64,000 nucleotides of DNA from Bradyrhizobium japonicum USDA 6 (GCF_000284375.1 NC_017249.1:3698001-3762000), one strand, 5' to 3'; counted from the first letter of the stretch, positions 9,529 to 18,918 are shown. The notes: generated by a model not told the origin, from the letters alone. Numbers and translations: made by a program.

Positions 9529-11051
9529 GATGCTTCTCCTTGCGCGCGCGACTGCGCATCGAGCTCCTTCAGCAGGAAATGCTGGACCTTGCCCAGTGCC
9601 GTGCGCGGCAGGTCGTTGACGAAGACGATGTCGCGCGGAACCTTGTAACGGGCGAGCTGCGTCTGAAGATGCGCTCTCAGCTCCTCCGCTTCGAGCCGGC
9701 AGCCGGACCGCCCGATGACATAGGCGATCGGCACCTCGTCCCAGCGCGGGTCCGGCCGGCCGATCACGGCGCATTCCCTGACATCGGGATGTTCGAGCAG
9801 GACGCGCTCGACCTCGGCCGGATAGACGTTCTCGCCGCCGGAAATGATCACATTCTTCTTGCGGTCCCGGACCCAGAAATAGCCGTCGGCATCGCAAAGG
9901 CCGATATCGCCGGTGCGATACCAACCGTCGTGCAGCGCATCGCGCGTGGCATCCGCATTGCCCCAATATTCGAAGAACACGGTGGGCCCTCGGACGGCGA
10001 TTTCGCCCGGCGTGCCCGCAGGGACCTCATTGCCGGCCTGATCGATCACTTTCGCTTCGCAGCACAGCCCGGCAAGTCCGGTCGATCCCGCGCGCGAAAG
10101 GTCGCCGCCAAGCCGGGTGTAGATTGCGATGGGGCAGGTTTCCGTCGATCCATAGACCTGAAGCACCGGAACATCGCGCGCCACGAAGCGATCGATCAGG
10201 TGCGGTGGCACGATGGTCGAGCCGGTCGAGACGGCTTTGAGCGACGAGAGATCGGTCGTTGTCCAGGCGGGATGCTCGCTCACGGCCTGGAGGATTGCAG
10301 GCACCATCACAGTCAGGGTCGGTCGTTCCCGTTCAATGGCCGCGAGCGCAGTATCCGGCGTGAAGCGGTCGTGGATCGTGACGGTCGCACCAAGCTGCAG
10401 CGCCGGCGTGGTCTGGATGTTGAGGCCGCCGACATGGAAGAATGGCAGTACCGTCAGCACGTGATCATCCGACGTCATGTTGTGCATGTGCTGGCTCATG
10501 ACGCCGTTCCAGAACAAGGCTTCTTGCCGCAGAACAGCGCCCTTCGGCCGTCCCGTCGTTCCAGACGTGTAGACGACGAGCAGCGGGCAGGAGAGATCAG
10601 TGTGCGGATTGCGGCCGCTGCCTTCGCTGCGAGCCAGCAGGTCTTCGAATGTCACGCCCCGCGACGGCGCGAAATCGAGGCCAATGACGGCCGTCCCCGG
10701 CGCAAGCTCCGGGAGAACTCCGTCAAATGCCCGCTCGAGTACCAGGACCTTTGCGCCCGCATCGGTGAGAATGAAGCGCTGCTCGGCAACCGCCAGTCGC
10801 CAGTTCAGCGGCACCAGCATCGCACCAAGTCGCGCGCATGCGTAGAGCAGAACCAGATAGTCCGGCCGGTTCAGGCTCAGGATCGCGACGCGGTCGCCTC
10901 GGCCGACGCCGAGTTCCTGCTTCAACGCCGTGGCGGTCCGTTCGATACGCGCGGCGAGTGCGGCGTAGCTCAGCCGCTCACCCTCGAAGGCGATCGCCGT
11001 CTTGTCTGGCGCGAACCCCGCGTTGCGATCGATCAGACTACAGAGGTCCAC
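9525..11051 (-). CDS. AMP-dependent acyl-CoA ligase
   Basis: A 508-residue ANL-superfamily enzyme. The P-loop is YTSGTTGRPKGAV, the A5 motif YGSTETCP, the A7 motif GWYRTGDIG, the hinge DRKKNVIISGGENVYPAEVE and the C-terminal catalytic lysine GKVQ. The start is GTG, two bases after the stop of the acyl-CoA dehydrogenase. It activates a carboxylic acid as a CoA thioester for the dehydrogenase and 3-hydroxyacyl-CoA dehydrogenase in the same operon. This is the first of two CoA ligases in the supercluster. Confidence 0.93.
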   Translation of the reverse strand: MDLCSLIDRNAGFAPDKTAIAFEGERLSYAALAARIERTATALKQELGVGRGDRVAILSLNRPDYLVLLYACARLGAMLVPLNWRLAVAEQRFILTDAGAKVLVLERAFDGVLPELAPGTAVIGLDFAPSRGVTFEDLLARSEGSGRNPHTDLSCPLLVVYTSGTTGRPKGAVLRQEALFWNGVMSQHMHNMTSDDHVLTVLPFFHVGGLNIQTTPALQLGATVTIHDRFTPDTALAAIERERPTLTVMVPAILQAVSEHPAWTTTDLSSLKAVSTGSTIVPPHLIDRFVARDVPVLQVYGSTETCPIAIYTRLGGDLSRAGSTGLAGLCCEAKVIDQAGNEVPAGTPGEIAVRGPTVFFEYWGNADATRDALHDGWYRTGDIGLCDADGYFWVRDRKKNVIISGGENVYPAEVERVLLEHPDVRECAVIGRPDPRWDEVPIAYVIGRSGCRLEAEELRAHLQTQLARYKVPRDIVFVNDLPRTALGKVQHFLLKELDAQSRAQGEAS

Positions 11052-11053
11052 GG

Positions 11054-12343
11054 TCAGTCGTCCGTTTCACCGGCCTCGTACAGCGCCTCGCGCCCGATGC
11101 GGTCGAGGCAGAGCTCGGCGGTCCAGGGCAGCATCAGCGAGCCGCAGCGGCTGTCGCGATAGATGCGCTCCAGCGGCAGCGAGCGGAGCATGGCCTGACC
11201 GCCGCAGGTCCGGATCGCGAGCGCGGCGAGCTCATTGGCGCCCTCCATCACCGAATATTGCGCGGCATAGGCGCGCAGCACCTGCTCCTTGCTTGGATTG
11301 GCGTGGGCCTCGGTGACCGCCTGGAACCAGATCGCCTTGATCTGCTCGAGCTTGATCTGCATCTGCGCGACCGCGATCTGCTTGGTCGGGTACATCCGAC
11401 GCTTGACCGGCGGCATGCCCGGTACCTCGCCGCGAAGATAGCGCACGGTGAAATCATAGGCGGCTTGCGCCAGGCCCATATAGGTCGGCGACAGCGTCAG
11501 GAACATGTGAGGCCAGCGCATCGCCGCCTGGAAATAGACGCCGCGCGGCATCAGCGCGGAATCCTCAGGGACGAACACATCCTTGAACAGCAGCGTGCGA
11601 GAGACTGTGCCGCGCATGCCGAGCGGATCCCAGTCGCCGACCACCGAGACACCGTCCGATTTCGCGGAGATCGCGAGGTAGAGGGTGTTGCGCCGCGAGG
11701 CTCTTTCGCCCTCCTCCATCTCGGTGCAGAGCACGCCGTAATAGTCGGCATGACCGGACAGCGATGCAAAGATCTTCTTGCCGTTGACGATCCAACCGCC
11801 CTTCACGGGCTTGGCCTCCGTGCCGAACGCGACGCCGCCGGCCGCGGCCGCTCCGCCCTCGGAAAAGGGCTGCGAGTAGATCGCGCCATCCTCAACAATA
11901 CGCTTGTAATGAACCGCACGCCGCCGCTCGTGCTCGGCGCGGGTCTCCACGTCCATGTCGAGATCGTCGGCGAGCGGACCTGACCACAGGGTCGAGCAGA
12001 CGTGCATGTTCCAGGTGAGGGCGGTCGCGCCGCAATAGCGGCCGATTTCGGCTGCCGCCAGTGCGTAAGTTTGATAGTTCGCGCCGAGCCCGCCATGCTT
12101 CTTGGGAACCGCGATGCCGAGCAGGCCGACGCGATGCAGGTCGCGATAATTCTCTGTCGGGAAGATCGCCTCGCGATCGTAAGTCGCCGCACGACCAGCG
12201 AACACGCTCTGGCCGATCTCGCGGGCGCGCGCGATGATGCCGGCCTGCTCGTCGTTCAAGCGGAATGCGACGGGATCGAAGATCGGAGCATCCAGCGCGA
12301 CCTTGCCGGTTGCGCCAATGTTCTTTCTGACTTGCATGGTCAT
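11054..12343 (-). CDS. Acyl-CoA dehydrogenase
   Basis: A 429-residue flavoprotein of the acyl-CoA dehydrogenase superfamily, with N-terminal helical, middle beta and C-terminal helical domains. The sequence shows FSEGGAAAAGGVAFGTEA in the FAD/substrate region and a C-terminal YSVMEGANELAALAIRTCGGQAML segment. It lies 12 bases after the hydrolase and two bases before the ligase. It may desaturate the acyl-CoA made by that ligase. The C-terminal part resembles the DszC/HpaB-like branch, so a flavin-dependent monooxygenase role is possible. Confidence 0.85.
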   Translation of the reverse strand: MTMQVRKNIGATGKVALDAPIFDPVAFRLNDEQAGIIARAREIGQSVFAGRAATYDREAIFPTENYRDLHRVGLLGIAVPKKHGGLGANYQTYALAAAEIGRYCGATALTWNMHVCSTLWSGPLADDLDMDVETRAEHERRRAVHYKRIVEDGAIYSQPFSEGGAAAAGGVAFGTEAKPVKGGWIVNGKKIFASLSGHADYYGVLCTEMEEGERASRRNTLYLAISAKSDGVSVVGDWDPLGMRGTVSRTLLFKDVFVPEDSALMPRGVYFQAAMRWPHMFLTLSPTYMGLAQAAYDFTVRYLRGEVPGMPPVKRRMYPTKQIAVAQMQIKLEQIKAIWFQAVTEAHANPSKEQVLRAYAAQYSVMEGANELAALAIRTCGGQAMLRSLPLERIYRDSRCGSLMLPWTAELCLDRIGREALYEAGETDD

Positions 12344-12355
12344 TGCGCAGCCACC

Positions 12356-13171
12356 CTACGTTTTGGTCGCGACGGAATTCAGGAACCGGCCGACGGCTTC
12401 GTCGAATGCGTCAGGGCGTTCGAGGTTGGCGAGATGGCCGACCCCAGCCAGCTCGACATATTCGGCAGAGGGAATGAATGTTGCTGTCTTTGCCATCATG
12501 GGGGCAGGCGCGTTGTTATCCCTGGAGCCGGACAGCAACAGCGTCGGGACGGAAATGTCTCTGAGTGTGCTGCGCTGATCGAAGCCCATCAAAGCCAGCA
12601 TCATGGCGCGATAGCTTGCCTCGGGCACGCTTGCCATGCACTCGCGCGCAAGCTCCATTCCCTTCGGATCGGGATCGTCGCCGACAAGCTCTTTCACCAG
12701 GGAGGGAGCCAGCGACTTCATGGTCTCGCCGCGATCGAGTGGCCCAAGCCGCGCCGCGATGAACGATTTTTGCCAATCGCCATCGGCCTTGCCGAAGGCC
12801 GGGCTGGTCTGCGCGAGGACGATCGCGCGGGCCAGTTTCGGAGATTGCGCCAGCCATTTCTGGACGATCATGCCACCGATCGAATGGCCGACGAGAATTG
12901 GCTTGGCTGCACCAAGCTGCTCAATGAATTGCTGGAGCGCATCGGCAAGGGCCGCGATGCTGACGCTGGCGAGCGACGCCGACCTGCCGTAGCCCGGCAT
13001 ATCCCATGCAATCGCGCGGAACTGGGTGCTGAATCTGGCAAGCTGCTGCCGCCAGGCCCGTGCCGCGCCGCCAATGCCATGCAGGAAGATCAGAGGTGTC
13101 GCGTCCGGATCGCCCGCGGCTTCGTAGGCGAAGCGGCCGTCTTTTGTTATCATTGGCGCAGGCTGCGACAC
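12356..13171 (-). CDS. Alpha/beta hydrolase (PcaD / NicD-like)
   Basis: A 271-residue alpha/beta-fold hydrolase. The oxyanion loop is FLHGIGG, the nucleophile elbow GHSIGG, the acid in SGSRDNNAP and the catalytic histidine in GVGHLANLE. It is similar to 3-oxoadipate enol-lactonases and to N-formylmaleamate deformylase NicD. The GTG start at 13171 has AAGGA upstream. It leads the five-gene minus-strand operon, so it may hydrolyse a ring-cleavage product. Confidence 0.88.
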   Translation of the reverse strand: MSQPAPMITKDGRFAYEAAGDPDATPLIFLHGIGGAARAWRQQLARFSTQFRAIAWDMPGYGRSASLASVSIAALADALQQFIEQLGAAKPILVGHSIGGMIVQKWLAQSPKLARAIVLAQTSPAFGKADGDWQKSFIAARLGPLDRGETMKSLAPSLVKELVGDDPDPKGMELARECMASVPEASYRAMMLALMGFDQRSTLRDISVPTLLLSGSRDNNAPAPMMAKTATFIPSAEYVELAGVGHLANLERPDAFDEAVGRFLNSVATKT

Positions 13172-13232
13172 GCGACATCCTTTTGCTCGGCCGGGCGATG
13201 CTAACAGGCCTGTGGGGGATGGGAAGCGATAA

Positions 13233-13246
13233 TTTTATACTTAAAG
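13233..13246. promoter_or_regulatory. Candidate MarR-type operator
   Basis: TTTTA-TACT-TAAAG, an inverted repeat 62 bases upstream of the hydrolase operon start. It matches the arms of the sites next to the MarR gene, though not their AGCY centre. Confidence 0.45.
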
Positions 13247-13310
13247 CAATTTTCGGGCCGGTCTCTCGCGCGAAGGCGTTCGCGGCGCTACGGCAGCTTC
13301 GTTGCAAAAA

Positions 13311-13324
13311 CTTGAAGGTTAAAA
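13311..13324. promoter_or_regulatory. Candidate MarR-type operator
   Basis: CTTGA-AGGT-TAAAA, 39 bases upstream of the dehydrogenase at 13364 in the same divergent promoter region. It has one mismatch in the left arm relative to the TTTKA-N4-YAAAR pattern. Confidence 0.4.
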
Positions 13325-13363
13325 TATATCGAGGAACGATCAGCAGAGCCAAGGAGCCAGCGC

Positions 13364-14125
13364 ATGTCCGGATTGCCGCACTCGCCGCACGCGCTCGTGA
13401 CCGGTGGCGGTCGCGGCATCGGCCGCGCCATCGCGGCCTCTCTTGTCGGGGCAGGCGCAACTGTGACGGTGCTCGGCCGCAACGCCGCTGTTCTCGAAGA
13501 GGCGGTCAGCGCAGGTGCCGCGCATTTTGCTGCGATCGCCGACGTCTCGAACGAATTATCACTGAAAGCCGCTATCGCTGAAGCGAGCGCGCGAAAGCCG
13601 ATCGATATCCTGATCGCCAACGCGGGAAGCGCAGAATCCGCGCCGTTCGCGAAATCGGACGCTGCCCTGTTTGCGCGCATGATGGACGTCAATTTCATGG
13701 GCGTTGTCCACGCCATCCAGGGCGTTCTGCCGGGCATGAAGGATCGTCCCTATGGCCGCATCGTCGCGATTGCCTCGACGGCAGGGCTCAAGGGGTACGC
13801 CTATGTCAGCGCGTATACGGCGGCGAAGCACGCCGTCGTCGGTCTCGTGCGCTCTCTTGCCCTCGAGACGGCCGGAAGCAATGTGACTGTGAATGCGGTG
13901 TGCCCGGGTTTCACCGATACCGATCTCGTCGCCGGCAGCATCGAGAACATCATGAAGAAGACCGGCAGGAGCCGCGAGCAGGCGATCGCCGAGCTCGCGA
14001 AGCACAATCCGCAGGGACGGCTGATCACGCCTCAAGAGGTGGCAGATGCAGTGCTTTGGTTGTGTGGCGAAGGCGCTGGTGCGATCACCGGGCAGGCGAT
14101 TGCAGTCGCAGGCGGCGAAATCTAG
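13364..14125 (+). CDS. SDR family oxidoreductase
   Basis: A 253-residue classical short-chain dehydrogenase. It has the cofactor motif TGGGRGIG near residue 14, NAG (IANAG), catalytic Ser in IASTAG and YTAAK, plus NAVCPGF. It is the first gene of the plus-strand set with the crotonase and FAD monooxygenase, divergent from the hydrolase operon. It probably oxidises a hydroxyacyl-CoA intermediate. Specificity is not readable. Confidence 0.92.
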   Translation: MSGLPHSPHALVTGGGRGIGRAIAASLVGAGATVTVLGRNAAVLEEAVSAGAAHFAAIADVSNELSLKAAIAEASARKPIDILIANAGSAESAPFAKSDAALFARMMDVNFMGVVHAIQGVLPGMKDRPYGRIVAIASTAGLKGYAYVSAYTAAKHAVVGLVRSLALETAGSNVTVNAVCPGFTDTDLVAGSIENIMKKTGRSREQAIAELAKHNPQGRLITPQEVADAVLWLCGEGAGAITGQAIAVAGGEI

Positions 14126-14156
14126 CAGCGCGGAACAAACATACTAAGGAGATCGC

Positions 14157-14993
14157 ATGAGCAGACCAGCCAATCCTGTGACCGTGCCGCTCGCGGATTA
14201 TTCGCCGCAGCACTTCCTGCTGGCAGTGGTCGACAGCGTTGCCACGGTGACGCTCAATCGTCCCGAGCGGAAGAATCCACTGACCTTCGAGAGCTATCGG
14301 GAACTGACGGATTTCTTCCGCGCCTGCGCTTTCGATGATGCAGTCAAGGCCATCATCGTCACCGGCGCCGGCGGTAACTTCTCGTCCGGCGGCGATGTGT
14401 TCGAGATCATCGGCCCGCTCGTGAAGATGGACACCAAGGGGCTGACCGCGTTCACGCGGATGACCGGCGACCTCGTCAAAGCGATGCGGGCCTGCCCTCA
14501 ACCCATTGTGGCTGCGGTCGAGGGCATCTGCGCCGGCGCCGGCGCGATCATCGCGATGGCATCGGACATGCGGCTCGCGGCGAGCGGCGCGAAGGTCGCG
14601 TTCCTCTTCAACAAGGTCGGCCTCGGCGGCTGCGACATGGGCGCCTGCGCGATCCTGCCACGGATCATCGGACAGTCCCGCGCCTCCGAGCTGCTCTATA
14701 CCGGCCGGTTCATGACCGCGGAGGAGGGCGAGCGCTGGGGCTTCTTCAGCCGCATCGTCACGCCCGAGCAGGTGCTGCCGCAGGCGCAGTTGCTGGCCAA
14801 GCAGGTCGCGGAAGGGCCGACCTTCGGCAACACCATGACCAAGCGGATGTTGGCGATGGAATGGGCGATGTCGATTGAAGAGGCGATTGAAGCGGAAGCC
14901 GTTGCCCAGGCGCTGTGCATGACCACAGCGGATTTCGAGCGCGCCTTTGAAGCGTTCGCCAACAAGGTCAAGCCGGTCTTCAGAGGCGACTGA
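14157..14993 (+). CDS. Enoyl-CoA hydratase/isomerase family protein lacking hydratase glutamates
   Basis: A 278-residue crotonase. The CoA/oxyanion segments are present (GNFSSGGDV and CAGAGAI). The two glutamates needed for classical hydration are absent: the GGGCE position reads GAGAI and the PE position reads NK. An aspartate in [13 protein letters not shown] aligns with the catalytic Asp of PaaG-type isomerases and of 4-chlorobenzoyl-CoA dehalogenase. It may therefore isomerise, cleave or rearrange a ring-derived CoA thioester. AAGGAG precedes the ATG, and it lies 31 bases after the SDR gene. Confidence 0.87.
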   Translation: MSRPANPVTVPLADYSPQHFLLAVVDSVATVTLNRPERKNPLTFESYRELTDFFRACAFDDAVKAIIVTGAGGNFSSGGDVFEIIGPLVKMDTKGLTAFTRMTGDLVKAMRACPQPIVAAVEGICAGAGAIIAMASDMRLAASGAKVAFLFNKVGLGGCDMGACAILPRIIGQSRASELLYTGRFMTAEEGERWGFFSRIVTPEQVLPQAQLLAKQVAEGPTFGNTMTKRMLAMEWAMSIEEAIEAEAVAQALCMTTADFERAFEAFANKVKPVFRGD

Positions 14994-15230
14994 GCCCCGG
15001 ACTTGCTGCGAGAAGCCGGCACGGTGACTTGCGCCGCACCTGCCCGGAACAGATCAGATTTTCCGCAACAGCGTGCGCGACCGGCGGGATCTCGAGGAGC
15101 TGAGAATTAAGGCTAAGCCCAAGACCCGGGCCGAGCTCAAGGCTGAGGCCACAAAGCCGCTTGCGGCGGAGTGACCGCCCGTGCGACTTTAACCCCATTG
15201 CCTGGCGTATTTTCGAGTGGAGTAAGGGCG

Positions 15231-16481
15231 ATGAAGGCGATTATCGTCGGTGGCGGTATCGGTGGTCTCACCACGGCATTGATGCTGCGCTCGCGCGGCA
15301 TCGGGTGCGAGATTTTCGAGCAGGCCGACACCATCCGCGAGCTCGGCGTCGGCATCAACACGCTGCCGCATGCGATGCGGGAGCTTGCCGGCCTCGGTCT
15401 CCTCCAGCAGCTCGACGACGTCGCGATCCGCACCGACCAGCTCTATTACCTCAATCGCCACGGCCAGGAGGTCTGGCGCGAAGCCCGCGGCATCGACGCC
15501 GGCCACGACGTGCCGCAATTCTCGATTCACCGCGGCCGCCTCCAGGGCGTCATCCATCGCGCCGTCGAGGAGCGGCTCGGGCCGGAGGCAATTCACACCG
15601 GCTGCCGCCTCGGCGCCTTCACGCAGGACGAGGGCGGCGTCACCGCTTATTTCTTCGACCGCTCGGGCGCGCACATCCATACTGCGCGCGGCGATATCCT
15701 GATCGGCGCTGACGGCATCCATTCTCGCGTTCGCGACACGCTGTTCCCGAACGAGGGACCGCCGTGCTGGAACGGCCTGATGCTATGGCGCGGTGCGCGC
15801 GATTGGCCGCTGTTCCTCACCGGCAAGTCGATGATCGTGGCCGGCGGCCTCAACGCCAAGGTGGTGATCTATCCGATCGCAGAGGGATCGAGCCCGGCGA
15901 GCCGTCTCACCAACTGGGCGGTGCTGGTGAAGGTCGGCGAGGGCAATGCCCCGCCGCCCCGGAAGGAAGACTGGTCGCGGCCCGGCCGGCGCGAGGAGTT
16001 GATGCCGCATGTCGCGCGCTTCTCGGTGCCCTATATCGATGTCAAGAGGCTGATCTCGGCAACGCCCGAGTTCTACGAATATCCGACCTGCGACCGCGAT
16101 CCCTTGCCTTACTGGTCGTCCGGGCGCGTTACGCTGCTCGGCGATGCCGCGCATCCCATGTATCCGGTCGGCTCCAACGGCGCGTCTCAGGCGATCCTCG
16201 ACGCGCGCTGCCTTGCTGATGCGCTGGTGCGCGCCGAGCATCCGCGCCAGGCTTTGCTTGAATATGAGAAGAAGCGTCTGCCGATGACCGCTGACATCGT
16301 CCGCTCCAACCGGCGCGGCGGCCCCGAGGGCGTCATCGACGCCGTCGAGCAGCTTGCGCCCGATGGCTTCGACAACGTCGACAACGTGCTGAGCTATTCC
16401 CAGCGCGAGGCGATCGTGCGCGGCTACGCCACCAAGGCCGGCTTCGCCGCCGTGCCTGGACTTGCGGCGGTGCGAGCTTGA
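15231..16481 (+). CDS. FAD-dependent monooxygenase (salicylate hydroxylase / PhzS-like group)
   Basis: A 416-residue class A flavoprotein monooxygenase. It has the N-terminal GGGIGG dinucleotide motif, an acidic E at the end of strand 2 (CEIFEQA), the DG motif GADGIHSRVR and the GD motif LLGDAAHPMYPVGSNGASQAI. Such enzymes insert one oxygen atom ortho to an activating group on an aromatic ring using NAD(P)H. The ATG at 15231 is taken as the start, at the residue where the Rossmann fold begins. It follows the crotonase by 237 bases that hold no recognisable gene. It is convergent with the cupin gene. Confidence 0.9.
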   Translation: MKAIIVGGGIGGLTTALMLRSRGIGCEIFEQADTIRELGVGINTLPHAMRELAGLGLLQQLDDVAIRTDQLYYLNRHGQEVWREARGIDAGHDVPQFSIHRGRLQGVIHRAVEERLGPEAIHTGCRLGAFTQDEGGVTAYFFDRSGAHIHTARGDILIGADGIHSRVRDTLFPNEGPPCWNGLMLWRGARDWPLFLTGKSMIVAGGLNAKVVIYPIAEGSSPASRLTNWAVLVKVGEGNAPPPRKEDWSRPGRREELMPHVARFSVPYIDVKRLISATPEFYEYPTCDRDPLPYWSSGRVTLLGDAAHPMYPVGSNGASQAILDARCLADALVRAEHPRQALLEYEKKRLPMTADIVRSNRRGGPEGVIDAVEQLAPDGFDNVDNVLSYSQREAIVRGYATKAGFAAVPGLAAVRA

Positions 16482-16490
16482 GACTCGCTG

Positions 16491-16946
16491 CTAGCCGCCG
16501 GGTGGCGGCGGCAGGAAGTGGATGTTGAACTCGGCGGCCATCGCCACCACGTCCTCGGGCTTCTGTTCCTTCATGTTGTGAAGGCCCCAGAACAAGTCGA
16601 ACAGCTTGCGGGTCGGCGACACCCAGAACAGAACCTTTGCCGTCTGCTCCGACTTGTTGAAGATGCCGTGCGGCACGCCCATGCCGAGGCGGATCAGATC
16701 GCCCGCGGTCGCCTGCGCCTCCGAATTGCCGAGCACGAAGTCGAGCTTGCCCTCGAGCATGTAGAGATACTCATCCTGGTCGGGATGGATGTGCGGCGGT
16801 ACGAATGTGCCCGGCGGCAATGTCGCGTGCCAGGAGAAGCTGTGCTCGGTATTGCTCTTCGGCACATAGGTCTGGCCGAGGATGTTCCAGGAAATGCCCT
16901 GGATCCCTTCATTGGCCCGCGTGATGCCGGTGATTTCGCTTTTCAT
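16491..16946 (-). CDS. Cupin domain protein
   Basis: A 151-residue single-cupin protein. Motif 1 reads PPHIHPDQDEYLYMLEG, supplying two histidines and a glutamate for metal. Motif 2 is GDLIRLGMGVPHGIFN, with the third histidine. It may be a small dioxygenase, an isomerase or a ligand-binding protein. It lies 27 bases downstream of the binding protein gene in one minus-strand unit controlled from the MarR region. Confidence 0.88.
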   Translation of the reverse strand: MKSEITGITRANEGIQGISWNILGQTYVPKSNTEHSFSWHATLPPGTFVPPHIHPDQDEYLYMLEGKLDFVLGNSEAQATAGDLIRLGMGVPHGIFNKSEQTAKVLFWVSPTRKLFDLFWGLHNMKEQKPEDVVAMAAEFNIHFLPPPPGG

Positions 16947-16973
16947 TGCAGTCCTCCCGTAATGCGGTGCGGC

Positions 16974-18149
16974 TTAGTTTGCCGCCTTGCAGTCCTTGGC
17001 ATAGCGGTCGCCATAGTTCTCGAAGACCTTTTGAACGATCTCGGTCTGGAACTTGCCGTCCGCACGCTTGGCGACCTTGGTCAGATAGAAATCCTGGATC
17101 GGATAGCCGTTGGTGTTGAACTTGAAGGCGCCGCGCAGAGAGGTGAAGTCGGCCTTCTTCAGCGCAGCCCCAACCGCATCCTTGTTCGAGAGATCGCCTT
17201 TCACGGCCTTGACCGCGCTGTCGATCAGCATCGCAGCGTCATACGCCTGGAAAGCGTAGGTGCCGGGCACGACGTTGTAGGCGGCTTCATAGGCCGCGAC
17301 GAACTTCTTGTTCTGGGGATTGTCGAGATTGGGCGCCCAGTTCGCGCCGCCAAACATGCCGACGGCCGCATCCTGCTGCGCCGGCAAGGTCGATTCATCC
17401 ACCGTGAAAGCCGAGAGCACTGGAGTCGTGTCGGCGAGGCCGGCTTGCCGGTATTGCTTGACGAGATTGACACCGAGGCCGCCCGGCATGAACGTGAACA
17501 GCGCATCGGGCTTCTGCGACGAGATCTTGGAAAGCTCCGGCTGGAAGTCCAGCGTGTTCAGCGGCATGTAGGATTCTTCGACGATCTCGCCCTTGTAGTC
17601 GAGCTTGAAGCCCGCCACAGAATCCTTGCCGGCCTGATAGTTCGGCACCATCAGATACATGCGCTTGTAGCCGCGATCCTGCGCGACCTTGCCGAGGATC
17701 TCGTGGACCTGGTCGTTCTGATACGACGTCACATAGAAGAACGGGTTGCAGTCTTTGCCGGCGAAAGTCGATGGGCCGGCGTTGGGGCTGATCAGGAACG
17801 TCTTGGACTCCGTAATGGGGCGGTGGATCGCCTGGAGGATATTGGAGAAGATCGGGCCGACCACGAAGTCGACCTTGTCGCGCTCCAGAAGGCCCTTGAC
17901 CTTCGTGACCGCTGCGTCGGGCTTCAACTCGTCATCGGCGACGATCATTTCGACATCTCGGCCCCCCATCTTGCCGCCGAGATCCTTCACGGCGAGCGCA
18001 AAGCCGTCGCGGACCTGCTGGCCAAGCGCGGCGGCGGGGCCCGACAGGGTCACGACCACGCCCAGCTTGATCTTCTCCTGGGCGAGGGAAGGGCTCACCG
18101 CAGTGCCGAGCAGCAGGGCGGCGGCGGCAAAGGTCACTTGCGTCTTCAT
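16974..18149 (-). CDS. Branched-chain amino acid-type ABC substrate-binding protein
   Basis: A 391-residue periplasmic binding protein of the Leu/Ile/Val type. The signal peptide (MKTQVTFAAAALLLG, cleavage after SLA) is followed by KIKLGVVVTLSGPAAALGQQVRDG, typical of the family. The ATG at 18149 is chosen over the upstream frame because it places the signal peptide correctly and has GGGGGA upstream. No permease or ATPase gene of this family is nearby, so it must use transporter parts encoded elsewhere. Homologues often bind aromatic acids. Confidence 0.92.
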   Translation of the reverse strand: MKTQVTFAAAALLLGTAVSPSLAQEKIKLGVVVTLSGPAAALGQQVRDGFALAVKDLGGKMGGRDVEMIVADDELKPDAAVTKVKGLLERDKVDFVVGPIFSNILQAIHRPITESKTFLISPNAGPSTFAGKDCNPFFYVTSYQNDQVHEILGKVAQDRGYKRMYLMVPNYQAGKDSVAGFKLDYKGEIVEESYMPLNTLDFQPELSKISSQKPDALFTFMPGGLGVNLVKQYRQAGLADTTPVLSAFTVDESTLPAQQDAAVGMFGGANWAPNLDNPQNKKFVAAYEAAYNVVPGTYAFQAYDAAMLIDSAVKAVKGDLSNKDAVGAALKKADFTSLRGAFKFNTNGYPIQDFYLTKVAKRADGKFQTEIVQKVFENYGDRYAKDCKAAN

Positions 18150-18292
18150 GATGTATCCCCCGTGACGATCGGGCTTGCGCAGCAAGCCGCGTACTTCAAT
18201 CCAAGCTTATGCCGATGATGGCGGCCGCGGCAAGCAAGCTCAAGGCGTGGCCATCCTGCGGGCAGCGGCGCATGCAAGCGGCGCGCCAGTTA

Positions 18293-18306
18293 TTTGAAGC
18301 CTAAAG
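18293..18306. promoter_or_regulatory. Candidate MarR operator 1
   Basis: TTTGA-AGCC-TAAAG in the divergent region between the binding protein (start 18149) and the MarR gene. The half-site AAGCCTAAAG recurs in inverted orientation at 18334-18343 (CTTTAGGCTT). Confidence 0.6.
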
Positions 18307-18361
18307 AAATTCGAGTGTGGTCGATTGTTGCAGCTTTAGGCTTGCGGCCGGGGCCGATTTA

Positions 18362-18375
18362 TTTGAAGCTCAAAA
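18362..18375. promoter_or_regulatory. Candidate MarR operator 2 (autoregulatory)
   Basis: TTTGA-AGCT-CAAAA, a near-perfect palindrome (TTTGA..TCAAA) 33 bases upstream of the MarR start, where a repressor would block its own transcription. Confidence 0.6.
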
Positions 18376-18408
18376 CGTTGGGGAATCCGTGCTGGCGCCA
18401 GGCCGGCC

Positions 18409-18918
18409 ATGAGTGACTGCATCGAGATGCTCGATTCCGAGACCAAGGCCGTCGAGACGCCGGAGGACCACGCCGAAGAGCTTCGGCTGTGGCTGCGTCT
18501 GCTCACCTGCACGACCCTGATCGAAGGCGAAGTCCGCGGCCGCCTGCGACAGCGCTTCGACGTCACGCTGCCCCGGTTCGACCTGATGGCGCAACTCGAC
18601 AAAGCGCCCGATGGCATGACGCTGTCCGACGTCTCCAAGCGAATGATGGTGTCCAACGGCAACGTCACCGGCCTCGTCGAACGGCTGGTGGAATCGGGCC
18701 ATCTCGACCGGCGCACCTCGGAGACGGACCGCCGCGTCCAGGTGATCCGCCTCACAAAGCTGGGCCGCGCCGAGTTTCGGAGGATGGCTGCGGAGCACGA
18801 GACCTGGATCGCCGATCTGTTCGCCGACCTGACCCCGAAGGATGTCCGCGAATTGATGCGGCTCCTGGCCAAGACAAAGGCGTCGGCGCAGAAATCGGCC
18901 GGTCGCCGCCGGCCGTAG
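18409..18918 (+). CDS. MarR family transcriptional regulator
   Basis: A 169-residue winged-helix regulator. The segment PDGMTLSDVSKRMMVSNGNVTGLVERLVE is the helix-turn-helix, and the wing carries DRRTSETDRRVQVIRLT (the family DxRxxxxxLT pattern). MarR proteins usually repress and are released by a small phenolic or CoA-thioester ligand. It sits between the divergent binding protein/cupin unit and the CoA ligase/RidA unit and is flanked by three matching palindromes, so it is the likely local regulator. Confidence 0.93.
   Translation: MSDCIEMLDSETKAVETPEDHAEELRLWLRLLTCTTLIEGEVRGRLRQRFDVTLPRFDLMAQLDKAPDGMTLSDVSKRMMVSNGNVTGLVERLVESGHLDRRTSETDRRVQVIRLTKLGRAEFRRMAAEHETWIADLFADLTPKDVRELMRLLAKTKASAQKSAGRRRP

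Noticed and set aside
14994..15230. Possible short gene ending near 15173 (charged tail ...AKPKTRAELKAEATKPLAAE)
   Set aside because: No credible start codon with ribosome site and no recognised family; it may be a remnant but cannot be supported.
18334..18347. Fourth full MarR site
   Set aside because: Only one half-site (CTTTAGGCTT) matches; the other arm is GC-rich, so it was noted as an inverted half-site only.
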